From positions 1,798,001 to 1,862,000 of the forward strand of contig NZ_CP049867.1 in the NCBI RefSeq assembly GCF_011299595.1: a stretch of DNA of 64,000 bases, read 5' to 3'. Below, in pieces: positions 8,565-18,686 of the stretch. Below the pieces are notes generated by a model. The model saw nothing but the letters and a program-made list of their open reading frames with translations, had not been told where the DNA came from and searched no databases. Every line of letters begins with the position of its first letter. Within the stretch, counting starts at the first letter, position 1. Origin of the DNA: Nocardioides sp. HDW12B (GTDB taxonomy: Bacteria; Actinomycetota; Actinomycetes; Propionibacteriales; Nocardioidaceae). A program made the translations under genes and the position numbers.

Positions 8565-9437
8565 ATGACCTCCACAGCGGGCAGCACACCGGGCAGCACC
8601 ACGATCGGGATCACCGGCGCGACCGGCCACATCGGCGGACAGGTCGCGCGCCTGCTCGCGGCGGACCTGCCGGCCGGCACGAGCCTCCGGCTGCTCGTCC
8701 GCGACGCGTCACGCGCCCCTGACCTGCCGGGCGCCGACGTCGTCGAGGTGCAGTACGGCGATCCGGCCGCCGTCGAGGCGCTCACCGGCGTGGACGTCCT
8801 GCTCATGGTCTCGGCCGCCGAGTCCGACGACCGGGTGGGGGAGCACCGTGCGTTCGTCGAGCACGCCGTCGAGGCCGGGGTCGGCCACCTCGTGTACACC
8901 TCGTTCGTCGGCGCCACCCCCGACTGCGGCTTCCTGCTGGGCCGCGACCACGCCGCCACCGAGGAGATCATCCGCGGCACCGGCGTCGCCTCGACGTTCC
9001 TGCGCGACAACTTCTACGCCGAGGTCTTCCCGCTCTTCGCCGACGACGACGGCGTGCTGCGGGGGCCGGCCGGCCACGGCCTGGTCGCGCCGGTGTCGCG
9101 ACGTGACGTGGCGGAGGTGGCGGCGGCGGTGCTGCGCGCTCCCGCCGACCACGTCGGTGCGACGTACGACCTCACCGGGCCGGAGGCGCTCACCCTCGCG
9201 GAGATCGCCGACGTCCTCACGGAGGTCACCGGGCGCCCGCACCGCTTCCACGACGAGACGCTGGAGGAGGCGCGCGCGAGCCGCGCCCACTACGGCGCCC
9301 CGGACTGGATGGTGGAGGCCTGGATCAGCACCTACACCGCCATCCGCGACGGCGAGCTCGCGGCCGTGAGCGACGGCGTCCCCCGGCTGCTCGGGCGACC
9401 GGCGACGTCGTTCCGGGAGGCGGTCACGCCCGCCTGA
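8565..9437 (+). CDS. NmrA-like NAD(P)-binding oxidoreductase
   Basis: A 290-aa Rossmann protein. The N-terminal ITGATGHIGGQVARLL is the GxxGxxG nucleotide-binding loop of atypical short-chain dehydrogenases. The central YTSFVGATPDCGFLLGRDHAATEEII and TFLRDNFYAEVFP resemble the NmrA/quinone-oxidoreductase-2 subgroup, and the SDR catalytic YxxxK is not evident. Members act as redox sensors or as NAD(P)H:quinone reductases. It stands alone behind the terminator at 8546. Function beyond NAD(P) binding is inferred. Confidence 0.8.
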   Translation: MTSTAGSTPGSTTIGITGATGHIGGQVARLLAADLPAGTSLRLLVRDASRAPDLPGADVVEVQYGDPAAVEALTGVDVLLMVSAAESDDRVGEHRAFVEHAVEAGVGHLVYTSFVGATPDCGFLLGRDHAATEEIIRGTGVASTFLRDNFYAEVFPLFADDDGVLRGPAGHGLVAPVSRRDVAEVAAAVLRAPADHVGATYDLTGPEALTLAEIADVLTEVTGRPHRFHDETLEEARASRAHYGAPDWMVEAWISTYTAIRDGELAAVSDGVPRLLGRPATSFREAVTPA

Positions 9438-9512
9438 GGGCGCGTCCACTCTTCCGACGACCTCAACCTCGGGTTCACCGTGCCGTCACGCGCACCCGCC
9501 AGCGTGGACGTC

Positions 9513-9617
9513 ATGAAGACACAGATGGTCGCCCTGTTCGGACTGGCCGCCTACATGATCTGGACCTCGACGTTCGCCGGGCTCATGCTCGGGTTCGTGC
9601 CCGCGCCGGGCCTCTAG
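9513..9617 (+). CDS. Possible 34-aa single-helix membrane peptide
   Basis: ATG to TAG encodes a short peptide, almost all hydrophobic, reading MKTQMVALFGLAAYMIW and ending in GFVPAPGL. It has one possible transmembrane helix and a positive N-terminus. It fills a gap of nearly 270 bp between two clear genes and has normal high-GC third positions. No good ribosome site is seen, and I do not recognise a family. Confidence 0.35.
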   Translation: MKTQMVALFGLAAYMIWTSTFAGLMLGFVPAPGL

Positions 9618-9704
9618 CCCTGCGGGCGGGAGGGACCCGTCCTCGGCACGGGTGGCGACGAATACGGTGTGACGCAGCCAGTCCACCGACGAAGGGTCCC
9701 CACC

Positions 9705-11021
9705 GTGACGGCAACCGCGCCGACCCCGCCCGACACCCGCCCCAGCCCGGGGGGTGAGCCGGTCGCCGAGGTCCTGCACGGCCTGGCCGACAAGGTGTTC
9801 GGCGGCGAGGCCCCGCTGCGCATCACGGCGTGGGACGGCTCCACGGCGGGTCCGGCCGACGCCCCGGCGCTGCACGTCACCACCCCGCAGGCCCTCACCC
9901 GGCTGCTGTACCACCCCGGCGAGCTCGGCCTGGCCCAGGCCTACGTCCTGGGTGAGATCGACGTCGAGGGCGACCTCCTCGACGGCCTGCGGCGGGTCTG
10001 GGCGGCCACCCGCGAGCGGGGGCTGAGCTCACGGCTCGACGTCACCACGGTCGCCGCCGGGCTGCGCGCCGTGGTCGGGCTCAAGGTGCTCCGGCGCCCG
10101 CCGGCACCCCCGGCGACCCAGGCGCAGCTGCGCGGGCGGCTGCACAGCAAGCGTCGCGACTCCGAGGCGATCTCGCACCACTACGACCTCAGCAACGAGT
10201 TCTACGACTTCATCCTCGACCGCCACAAGGCCTACTCCTGCGCCTACTACACGAGCGACGACCCGTCGTACACGCTGGAGGACGCCCAGCGCGACAAGCT
10301 CGACCTGGTCTGCCGCAAGCTCGGCCTCGACCAGGCGAAGCCCGGTCACCGTCACCTCGACATCGGCTGCGGCTGGGGCTCGCTGTCGCTGCACGCGGCC
10401 GCGGCGTACGGCGTCGACGTGGTCGGCGTGACCATCTCGAAGGAGCAGAAGGCCTCCATCGACGAGCGCCTGGTGCGCGAGGGCCTCCAAGGCAAGGTCG
10501 ACATCCGGCTCCAGGACTACCGCGAGGTCGTCGACGGGCCGTTCGACACGGTGTCGTCGATCGAGATGGGCGAGCACGTCGGCAAGAGGAACTACCCGGT
10601 CTTCCTCGGTCAGATCGAGCGGTTGCTGGCTCCCGGCGGCCGGATGCTCATCCAGCAGATGTCGCGGGTGACCAAGCCGGGCGGCGGTCCCTTCATCGAG
10701 GCCTTCATCGCCCCCGACATGCACATGCGCCCGGTCGGCGAGACCATCGGGCTCATCGAGGAGGCCGGCCTCGAGGTGCGCGACGTGCACGCCCTGCGCG
10801 AGCACTACGTCCGCACCGTCGACGCGTGGTACGCCACCTTCGAGTCGAACTGGGACCGCGTGGTCGCCATGGTCGGCGAGGAGATGGCGCGCGTCTGGCG
10901 GCTCTACCTCGTCGGCGGTGCGCTGGCCTTCGAGGAGGGCCGGATGGGCGTCGACCAGATCCTCGCCGTCAAGGCCACCCCGGACGGCCGCAGCGGCCTG
11001 CCGCCGGTGCGTGCCTGGTGA
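9705..11021 (+). CDS. Cyclopropane-fatty-acyl-phospholipid synthase family methyltransferase
   Basis: A 438-aa SAM-dependent enzyme acting on unsaturated acyl chains of membrane phospholipids. Residues include the substrate region SEAISHHYDLSNEFYDFILD, the SAM loop HLDIGCGWGSLSLHAA, the bicarbonate-binding MGEHVG-type segment, and the C-terminal HYVRTVDAWYATFESNWD. GTG 9705 was preferred because GAAGGG sits 8 bases upstream; GTG 9669 is the longer alternative. The product could be a cyclopropane or a mid-chain methyl branch. It overlaps the DUF1295 gene by four bases, so the two products are probably linked. Confidence 0.88.
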   Translation: MTATAPTPPDTRPSPGGEPVAEVLHGLADKVFGGEAPLRITAWDGSTAGPADAPALHVTTPQALTRLLYHPGELGLAQAYVLGEIDVEGDLLDGLRRVWAATRERGLSSRLDVTTVAAGLRAVVGLKVLRRPPAPPATQAQLRGRLHSKRRDSEAISHHYDLSNEFYDFILDRHKAYSCAYYTSDDPSYTLEDAQRDKLDLVCRKLGLDQAKPGHRHLDIGCGWGSLSLHAAAAYGVDVVGVTISKEQKASIDERLVREGLQGKVDIRLQDYREVVDGPFDTVSSIEMGEHVGKRNYPVFLGQIERLLAPGGRMLIQQMSRVTKPGGGPFIEAFIAPDMHMRPVGETIGLIEEAGLEVRDVHALREHYVRTVDAWYATFESNWDRVVAMVGEEMARVWRLYLVGGALAFEEGRMGVDQILAVKATPDGRSGLPPVRAW

Positions 11022-11818
11022 ACGACCTCGACGGCTCCGCCCTGCTGGTGGCGCTGCCGGCCACCGCCGGGGCGGTCCTCGTCCTCATGGGGCTGACCTT
11101 CGCGGTCGCGCTGAGGGCGGGCAAGCACGCGGTCATCGACGTCACGTGGGGCCTCGGGTTCGCGGTCGTCGCCGCGACGGCGTACGTCCTGCACACCGGC
11201 GACGGCACCCGCGCCGCGGTCGCGCTCGGCATCGTCGCGCTCTGGGGGCTCCGGCTGGCGGCGCACATCGCCAACCGCTCCCGCGGCCACGGCGAGGACC
11301 CGCGCTACGAGGCGCTGCTGGCGCGCGCACCCGGCAACCCGCAGGTGTACGCCGTGCAGCGGGTCTACGTGCCGCAGGCCGTCATCATGTGGTTCGTGTC
11401 GCTGCCGGTCCAGTTGGCGATGTTCTCCGGCTCCGGGCCGGGGCCGCTGCTGTGGCTCGGCGTGGCGGTCTGGGCGGTCGGCATCACGTTCGAGACGGTG
11501 GGGGACTGGCAGCTGCACCGGTTCCGCAGCGACCCGGCCAGTCGGGGGCAGGTGCTCGACACCGGGCTGTGGCGCTACACCCGCCACCCGAACTACTTCG
11601 GCGACGCCACCGCCTGGTGGGGCATCTTCCTCGTCGCCGCCGACACCGGGCTGCCCGGCTGGCTGACGATCCTCTCGCCGCTGCTCATGACGTGGTTCCT
11701 GGCCAAGGGCACCGGCAAGCCGCTGCTGGAGAAGGACATGGCGGAGCGGCGTCCGGGCTACGTCGACTACGTCCGGCGCACCAGCGGGTTCGTGCCGTGG
11801 CCGCCGAAGAAGGGCTAG
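11018..11818 (+). CDS. DUF1295 membrane protein (steroid 5-alpha-reductase-like)
   Basis: A 266-aa polytopic protein starting at a GTG that overlaps the previous stop (GTGA). Several hydrophobic helices precede the conserved C-terminal core LDTGLWRYTRHPNYFGDATAWWG and the tail MAERRPGYVDYVRRTSGFVPWPPK, which define the DUF1295/ICMT-like fold related to NAD(P)H-dependent 5-alpha-reductases. Translational coupling to the lipid methyltransferase suggests it works on the same modified acyl chain, perhaps as a reductase or partner. That role is inference from neighbourhood. Confidence 0.85.
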   Translation: MNDLDGSALLVALPATAGAVLVLMGLTFAVALRAGKHAVIDVTWGLGFAVVAATAYVLHTGDGTRAAVALGIVALWGLRLAAHIANRSRGHGEDPRYEALLARAPGNPQVYAVQRVYVPQAVIMWFVSLPVQLAMFSGSGPGPLLWLGVAVWAVGITFETVGDWQLHRFRSDPASRGQVLDTGLWRYTRHPNYFGDATAWWGIFLVAADTGLPGWLTILSPLLMTWFLAKGTGKPLLEKDMAERRPGYVDYVRRTSGFVPWPPKKG

Positions 11819-11846
11819 GCGCGCCGGCCACCCGGCGCCCGACCTG

Positions 11847-12704
11847 TCAGCCGGCGTCGACGCGCCCGTCGTCACCGATCCAGGCCAGGGTCTCCTCGCG
11901 GTCCACGCGGTAGGAGTACTCGACGCCGCGGCAGTTGTCGTTGCGTCCGAAGGACACCACCGCGAGCAGCACGTCGGTGCCCTCGGCCAGGACGGGGCCG
12001 CCCGAGTCCCCGACGCACGAGCCGCCCTTGCCCTGCGAGGCGTTCGACGACGTCTTGAGGTGGTACTCGGACACCGGGGAGTCATCGCTGACCAGCTGGG
12101 ACCGGGCCGTCAGCCGCTGGCCGACGAGCACGCGCGGCTTGACCTGGCTGACGCCGTACCCGCTGAGGGTGAAGTCGACGGTGCGCTTGGCCGACGAGCT
12201 CGACGTGTAGGTGTCCACGGCGCCGGGCGCCGGCAGCTCGGCGTACCGCTCGAGGGTCACGGGCTCGTCGAGCACGACGACGCCGAGGTCTCCGGTGTCG
12301 GGCAGGCTGCGGGAGCCGAAGCCGAGGTTCGCCGCGTCGCGGAACTCGGTGCCGCCCAGGTAGGGGTAGCCGGTCGTCGTGTCGCCGCCCCGCCCGCCGA
12401 AGGCGGTGGGGTCGTAGTCGGGGAACGGCGAGGTCTGGAAGTAGGCCCGTCCCGTGTCGACTCCCTGGGTGCAGTGACCCGCGGTCACCACGGTGACGCG
12501 GTCGGCCAGCAGGCTGCCGGTGCAGCGGTGGCTGTAGGGGTCGCCGCCCGGCTCGGCGGGCTCGGTGTAGAAGACGAGGAGCGCGACGTAGGGGTGCTCG
12601 TCGTCGACCGTGGCGTTGCCGGTGACGGCCTGGGACGGCGCCGGCCCCGTGAGGGTCAGCGCGGTCAGGCCGAGGGCGGCGAGGACGGCAGAGGGTCGGC
12701 GCAC
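11847..12704 (-). CDS. Secreted trypsin-like serine protease (first of a tandem pair)
   Basis: A 285-aa S1-family protease. The N-terminal 26 residues form a Sec signal peptide ending at PSQA. The triad is His77 (TAGHC), Asp139 (GDLGVVVLD) and Ser234 (GDSGGP). The start is GTG 12704, with AGGAGG six bases upstream. An unusual insert, FGGRGGDTTTGYPYLGGTEF, follows the His region and is shared with the next gene, so the pair arose by duplication. Probably extracellular; the mature end TGNATVDDEHPYVALL lacks a classic IVGG activation site. Confidence 0.88.
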   Translation of the reverse strand: MRRPSAVLAALGLTALTLTGPAPSQAVTGNATVDDEHPYVALLVFYTEPAEPGGDPYSHRCTGSLLADRVTVVTAGHCTQGVDTGRAYFQTSPFPDYDPTAFGGRGGDTTTGYPYLGGTEFRDAANLGFGSRSLPDTGDLGVVVLDEPVTLERYAELPAPGAVDTYTSSSSAKRTVDFTLSGYGVSQVKPRVLVGQRLTARSQLVSDDSPVSEYHLKTSSNASQGKGGSCVGDSGGPVLAEGTDVLLAVVSFGRNDNCRGVEYSYRVDREETLAWIGDDGRVDAG

Positions 12705-12790
12705 AGGGGTCCTCCTGGGAGCGATGGGACTCTCAGGGTAGGAGCGCAGCCGGATGCCGGTGGGCGATATGTCCGATCCCGTGGGCGACG

Positions 12791-13654
12791 TCAGCCTGCG
12801 TCGAGCCGGTTCGGGTCCGCGATCCAGTCGAGGACGACCTTCCGGTCGAGCCGGTAGGAGAAGTCCAGGCCCCGGCACTTGGCGTTCATCCCGAAGGACG
12901 TGACGGCCAGGACGGTGTCGCTGCCCCTGGCCAGGACAGGACCACCGGAGTCACCGCTGCAGGTGCCGGCCTTGCCCTGCGCCGGGTTGGCGGAGGTCTT
13001 CAGGTTGAACCTCGTGATCGGCGCACGGTCGTTGACGAGGGCGGAGGTGCCCGTCAGGCGCTCGCGGGTGGAGGTCGGGGTCGGCGTCGTCCCGCTGAGG
13101 CCGTAGCCGCTCAGGGTGAAGCGCACGTTCTGCTTCTTCCTGACGCTCGCCACGTAGTCGTTCAGGGCGCCCGCCTCCGGCAGCTCGGCGTACCGGCGGT
13201 TGGAGGTGGTGACGGGCTCGTCGAGCACGACGACACCGACGTCCTTGTTCTCCGGGTAGCCCTCGAAGTCGTGGAAGCCGTAGTTGTCGGCCTGGCTGAA
13301 CGTCACGCCGCCGACGTAGGGGTAGCCCGTCGTCGGGTCGCCGCCGCGGCCGTCGAAGGCCTCGGGGTCGTAGTTCGGCGCCGCCGCCTGCTGGAAGTAG
13401 GCGCGTCCCTCGTCGACGCCCTCGGTGCAGTGGCCCGCCGTCACGATCGTCACGCCGTCGTCCAGCAGGCTGCCGGTGCAGCGGTGGCTGAACGGGTCGC
13501 CGCCCTCCTCGGCCGGCTCGGTGTAGAACACGAGCATGGCCACGTAGGTGTGGACCGTGTCCTTCTCGTAGTTGCCCGTGATGGCCTGGCTGGGAGCGAG
13601 CCCGGCCGCGGTGGCGGCGAGGCTCAGGGCTGCGACGGTCAGTGCGCGGCGCAT
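12791..13654 (-). CDS. Secreted trypsin-like serine protease (second of a tandem pair)
   Basis: A 287-aa paralogue of the neighbouring protease, in the same orientation and 86 bp upstream of it. A signal peptide ends at PSQA; the triad is His75, Asp138 and Ser236 (GDSGGP). It shares the DGRGGDPTTGYPYVGGVTF insert and the C-terminal LDW/LAWI ending with its twin. ATG 13654 has AGGAGG upstream. Each gene has its own ribosome site and a spacer long enough for its own promoter. Confidence 0.88.
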   Translation of the reverse strand: MRRALTVAALSLAATAAGLAPSQAITGNYEKDTVHTYVAMLVFYTEPAEEGGDPFSHRCTGSLLDDGVTIVTAGHCTEGVDEGRAYFQQAAAPNYDPEAFDGRGGDPTTGYPYVGGVTFSQADNYGFHDFEGYPENKDVGVVVLDEPVTTSNRRYAELPEAGALNDYVASVRKKQNVRFTLSGYGLSGTTPTPTSTRERLTGTSALVNDRAPITRFNLKTSANPAQGKAGTCSGDSGGPVLARGSDTVLAVTSFGMNAKCRGLDFSYRLDRKVVLDWIADPNRLDAG

Positions 13655-13788
13655 GGCGGTTCCTCCTGGACGCAACGGCACCCCGGGGTGCCGTCGGCAC
13701 CGGGTTCGGTGCACCCGCGCATGCTAGGTCCCGGTCGAGCCCCGTGGGAAGACCTGCGAGCGGGGCTGGGACCGGGGACCGGTCGTAG

Positions 13789-15281
<1,493 letters not shown>

Positions 15282-15315
15282 CCGGCGTCCGCCTGACCGA
15301 CGTCGCCGCTCCGGC

Positions 15316-17202
15316 TCACCGCTGCGTGGACGCGGCCTCGTCGAGCCACGCCGGTCGCCACGACGCGTCGTCCAGGTCGCTCAGGTCACCCATGCCGCCG
15401 AGATCGTCCAGGTGGTCCGGATCCCAGGTCGGACCGTCCCAGGGCGGGCTCTCCAGGAGCTGGGCGTCCCAAGGCTGGCCGTCACCGGGCCGGAAGTCGA
15501 CAGACACCGCCGCCGAGGTCAGGATCGCCGGGGTCTCTCGTCCGAGGGCCGTGCTGCCGGTGTGGTCCACCTGGAACCAGTGGCCTGACGGCGTCTGCCA
15601 GAGGTAGACGCCCGGCAGCGGCTGGTGGCACCGGAACCCGCCGAAGGTCTTGGCGCGGTGGTGGTGACGGCCGAGCGGGCCGAGGTTGTCCGGCCGTGTC
15701 TGCCCGCGACCGCCGCCCTCGGACCGCGGTCGGAACGGCGTCGTGTGGTCGAGGTCGACGGATCCGACCTCGCCGGTGCCCCAGGGGAACACCTCGAACG
15801 GCTCGCGCAGCTCCATCACCTCCGCCATCGGCGGCGGGATGGCGTACTCGTCCACCGGGACCTGTCCGGCCAGGTCGATCACGGGTCTGACGTCGACCCG
15901 GTCCTCGCCGATCCAGTCCCTCAGCTGTTGCAGACCCACGGGGCCGAGCCCTCGCACCCGGGCAAGTTCGGCGTGGGGGCGGCCGGAGCCGGGTGTCACC
16001 GACAGCGAGTCGAGTGCCTCCTCGGCCAGGTGCACGTAGAGCACGGTCCGTGGACGCAGCCGCCGCAGGGCACGGGCACCCATGCTGATCAGGGCCTGTC
16101 CGAGCAGCACCGCACGCTCGACCGCGGTCTCGTAAGGCTCCGCCTCCTCGGGCTCCGGGTCCTCGGGCTGCTGCACGTCCTCGCGATGCACGTCGATGTT
16201 CTCTGGGTGTGACACGTCTGGGGTTGAGTCAGCCGGGGTCGCCTCAGCCCGCGCCGAGGTCGGCGCGCCCGGTGTCAGCGCTTCCGAGGTCGGGGTGTGA
16301 GCGGGCTGGTGTCCCTGAGCCAGCAGCTGGCAGGCGCGCGCCGGATCGGCCAGGACCGCGAGGGCCTTGGCCCGGCGCACCTGGAGCGGATCCTGGTCGC
16401 CGAGACGCTCGAGCACGTCGGCCAGGTGCGCCACCATCGCGTCCACCCGCGCGACGTCGCCGGCCGTCGTCTGGCAGACCAGCGAACGGAGGCCGGCCGC
16501 GTTGGGGCGGCGGCCGAGCGCGACGTAGCGACGTGCCTCCTCGGCCCGGCGCCGCGCCTCGTGCGCCGCGGGGTCGGCCGCCACCACCGCAGCCTCGAGC
16601 ACGTCCAGGGCCCGTCGTGTCGGGAGGCCCACGAGCGCCTGCGCCACCCGGGCGTCCACCAGCGCTGCCTGCTCGGCGGTGAGAGGACGTGTCGCGGTCG
16701 CCACGCGACGCGCCTTCCACACGTCGATCTGCCCGGTGACGGTGACCTGCCACGTCCTCGGCAGGCGGTGCCGCAGCTCCAGGGCGTCGCGCATCAGCGT
16801 CGCGGCGGCGTAGGTCGTGATCTGCAGCAGCACGCCGAGCTCGACCGCGGCGAACTCGCGGATGGCGGGGATGCCGTCGGCACCGAGCTGCACCGATCGC
16901 TCCGATCGCTCAGATCCCTCCGGACGCGCGGCCACGCGGTCGCTGTCACCGCGGCGGCGACCCAGGCGGCGCAGCGCTGCTTCGTCCGCCTGCCGCGTCC
17001 ACGACGTGTCGTCGGCGCAGGGCTCCGCGAACGCCCCGGGATCCCGACGGAGCTGCCTCTCCCCGGGCGGGTGCAGGTCGGCCCAGTGGACCGCCAGCAG
17101 GAGCCGCTCCGCCTCCGCACGTCGGACAGCAGGCACCGAGGACACGAGCGCGTCCGCACACTCCGCGACCGTCAGGTCGTCGAGAGCGGGTAGCGTGAAC
17201 AT
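15316..17202 (-). CDS. DUF222 / HNH endonuclease protein (13E12-type)
   Basis: A 628-aa protein with the DUF222 helical domain (about residues 60-280, VWKARRVATATRPLTAEQAALVD), a variable acidic linker near 290-350, and a C-terminal HNH nuclease: VDLDHTTPF, then RPDNLGPLGRHHHRAKT. This is the layout of the 13E12 repeat family found in many copies in actinobacteria. ATG 17202 is followed upstream by an SOS box, so DNA-damage induction is likely. Biological role unknown; the nuclease active-site residues look intact. Confidence 0.88.
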   Translation of the reverse strand: MFTLPALDDLTVAECADALVSSVPAVRRAEAERLLLAVHWADLHPPGERQLRRDPGAFAEPCADDTSWTRQADEAALRRLGRRRGDSDRVAARPEGSERSERSVQLGADGIPAIREFAAVELGVLLQITTYAAATLMRDALELRHRLPRTWQVTVTGQIDVWKARRVATATRPLTAEQAALVDARVAQALVGLPTRRALDVLEAAVVAADPAAHEARRRAEEARRYVALGRRPNAAGLRSLVCQTTAGDVARVDAMVAHLADVLERLGDQDPLQVRRAKALAVLADPARACQLLAQGHQPAHTPTSEALTPGAPTSARAEATPADSTPDVSHPENIDVHREDVQQPEDPEPEEAEPYETAVERAVLLGQALISMGARALRRLRPRTVLYVHLAEEALDSLSVTPGSGRPHAELARVRGLGPVGLQQLRDWIGEDRVDVRPVIDLAGQVPVDEYAIPPPMAEVMELREPFEVFPWGTGEVGSVDLDHTTPFRPRSEGGGRGQTRPDNLGPLGRHHHRAKTFGGFRCHQPLPGVYLWQTPSGHWFQVDHTGSTALGRETPAILTSAAVSVDFRPGDGQPWDAQLLESPPWDGPTWDPDHLDDLGGMGDLSDLDDASWRPAWLDEAASTQR

Positions 17203-17216
17203 GGCTTTATTTTAAG

Positions 17217-17230
17217 CGAACGCATGTTCG
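17217..17230. promoter_or_regulatory. LexA (SOS) box
   Basis: CGAACGCATGTTCG fits the actinobacterial SOS box CGAAC-N4-GTTCG exactly, including its dyad. It lies 15 bp upstream of the ATG of the DUF222/HNH gene, in a locally AT-rich stretch (ATGGCTTTATTTTAAG), so LexA would sit over the promoter. Members of the 13E12 family in Mycobacterium tuberculosis are known to be LexA-controlled, which supports the call. Confidence 0.85.
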
Positions 17231-17300
17231 ACTACAAGCATCGCCACGTGTCTGGGGAGAACCAAAGAACTCGGGCCGAGGTCCCGCCGGGCGACCGCTC

Positions 17301-17342
17301 CCGGGTCACCGCGCCCGGGTCACCGCGCCCGGGTCATCGCGC
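17301..17342. repeat. Three 14-bp tandem repeats over a stop codon
   Basis: The unit CCGGGTCACCGCGC occurs at 17301, 17315 and 17329, the last with one change (TCA-T). The stop codon of the nitroreductase gene lies in the third unit, and the array extends into the gap before the HNH gene. No function is evident; it looks like slippage-type expansion. Confidence 0.7.
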
Positions 17343-17831
17343 CCGCGGCTCGAGCACCACGACCGGGATCTCACGGTCCGTCCAGGAGCGGTAGTCGGCG
17401 AAGTCGGCGTACAGCTCGTCGAGCAGCGGCCAGAGCCGCTCGCGCTCCGCCGGCTCGGCGACGCGTGCGGTGACGAGCCGGAGCTCGGGACCGATCTGCA
17501 CCTGGGTGTCCGGAGACGCGACGAGGTTGCGGTACCACTGCGGGTGAGCGGCCATCCCGCCCTGCGAGGCGACGACGACCACGTCGGACCCGTCCTCGAG
17601 GTACAGCAGCGGGGTCGTGAAGAGCCTCCCGGATCGACGGCCGAGGTGGTCCAGCAGCAGGACGGGCACCGGCTTGCGGAACCCGGCACCGACGCGCCAG
17701 GTGCCGCCCACCCGACCGTTGGTGCGGCGGTAGAGCCACACCTGCGAGCGTGAGACCCGCTTCAGCAGCTTCTTGACGGTGGGGGAGTCCAGACCCGGCG
17801 GACGCCGGGTGGCGCCGCTCGCCTCAGGCAC
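17334..17831 (-). CDS. Deazaflavin-dependent nitroreductase family protein
   Basis: A 165-aa split-barrel protein. LLLDHLGRRSGRLFTTPLLYLEDGSDVVVVASQGG and HPQWYRNLVASPDTQVQIG (given here in parts of the real chain) match the DDN family, which binds coenzyme F420 and reduces quinones or nitro compounds. The start is GTG 17831, which overlaps the end of the patatin gene by eight bases, so translation is probably coupled. An upstream extension would lie wholly within patatin. Cofactor use is inferred from the family. Confidence 0.82.
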   Translation of the reverse strand: MPEASGATRRPPGLDSPTVKKLLKRVSRSQVWLYRRTNGRVGGTWRVGAGFRKPVPVLLLDHLGRRSGRLFTTPLLYLEDGSDVVVVASQGGMAAHPQWYRNLVASPDTQVQIGPELRLVTARVAEPAERERLWPLLDELYADFADYRSWTDREIPVVVLEPRAR

Positions 17832-18669
17832 CGGTCTCCCCGTCCCACGCGCGGCGCACCTTGTCGACGACCGTGGCCGCCTGCCGCAGGCCGGCGCGCG
17901 CCGCATCGGCGCGTTTGCTCGGGTTGAGCACGTTCTTGCCGATTGCGGCGAGCGCGTCCTCGTCGGGCGCGACGACGGCGCGCGTGCGAGGTGCGACGCG
18001 GTCGAGCTGGGCGTGGATGGAGGTGTGCTTGCTGAACGCCTGGGGGAGCGGCGCGAGGACGACGACGCGGTCGCAGCCGACGGCCAGGTCGGCGTTCGCG
18101 GTGGAGCGCATCCCGCCGTCGACGTAGTGGAGCCCGTCGATGGTGACGGCCGGCCACACGAGAGGTACGGCGCAGCTGGCCGCGACCGCCTCGACGAGGT
18201 CGACCCCGCTGTCGCGGGTGAACGTCACGAGCCGTCCCGACTCGGCCTCGACCGCCGTCACCCGCAGGTCGCGCTCGGGCCACTCGTTCACCCCGATGCG
18301 GCTGCGGATCACCTCGATGCGCTGGGCCCCGCCGGGTGGATGAGCCTTGAGCGCGAGCGAGCCGATGCGGGAGCGCTTCGCGACCGGGTGGCCGGGCAGC
18401 ACGATCGGCACGGCCAGCCGGAGCATCATCGACCGCGTCATCCGCGCCCCGATCTCGCGGTCGGCCGGCCGCAGCTGCTCGGCGTACAGCTCCTCGACGG
18501 TGAGGCCCGTCGTGATCTGCGCGCCCACCACCGACCCGGCCGACGTGCCGACGACCCGGTCGGCCGTCGTCAGGTCGACCCCGGCGTCGGCCAGGCCCTT
18601 GAGGAGCCCGAGCTCCCACGCGATCCCCGTGATGCCGCCTCCACCGAGGACCAGCGCTCGTCCGCTCAT
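17824..18669 (-). CDS. Patatin-like phospholipase family protein
   Basis: A 281-aa serine lipase-type protein. The N-terminal ALVLGGGGITGIAWELG is the oxyanion loop, GTSAG the nucleophile elbow, and YVDGGMRS supplies the catalytic Asp of the Ser-Asp dyad. It should hydrolyse acyl esters, with lipid class unknown. It has no signal peptide. It is first in a two-gene unit with the nitroreductase-like gene. ATG 18669 begins the conserved oxyanion strand almost at once, as normal for the family. Confidence 0.87.
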   Translation of the reverse strand: MSGRALVLGGGGITGIAWELGLLKGLADAGVDLTTADRVVGTSAGSVVGAQITTGLTVEELYAEQLRPADREIGARMTRSMMLRLAVPIVLPGHPVAKRSRIGSLALKAHPPGGAQRIEVIRSRIGVNEWPERDLRVTAVEAESGRLVTFTRDSGVDLVEAVAASCAVPLVWPAVTIDGLHYVDGGMRSTANADLAVGCDRVVVLAPLPQAFSKHTSIHAQLDRVAPRTRAVVAPDEDALAAIGKNVLNPSKRADAARAGLRQAATVVDKVRRAWDGETGA

Positions 18670-18686
18670 GCGGGAAACCTACGCGG

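Noticed and set aside
9669-9704. GTG 9669 as the start of the CFA-synthase-like gene
   Set aside because: No ribosome site precedes it, whereas GTG 9705 has GAAGGG at the right distance. It cannot be excluded fully.
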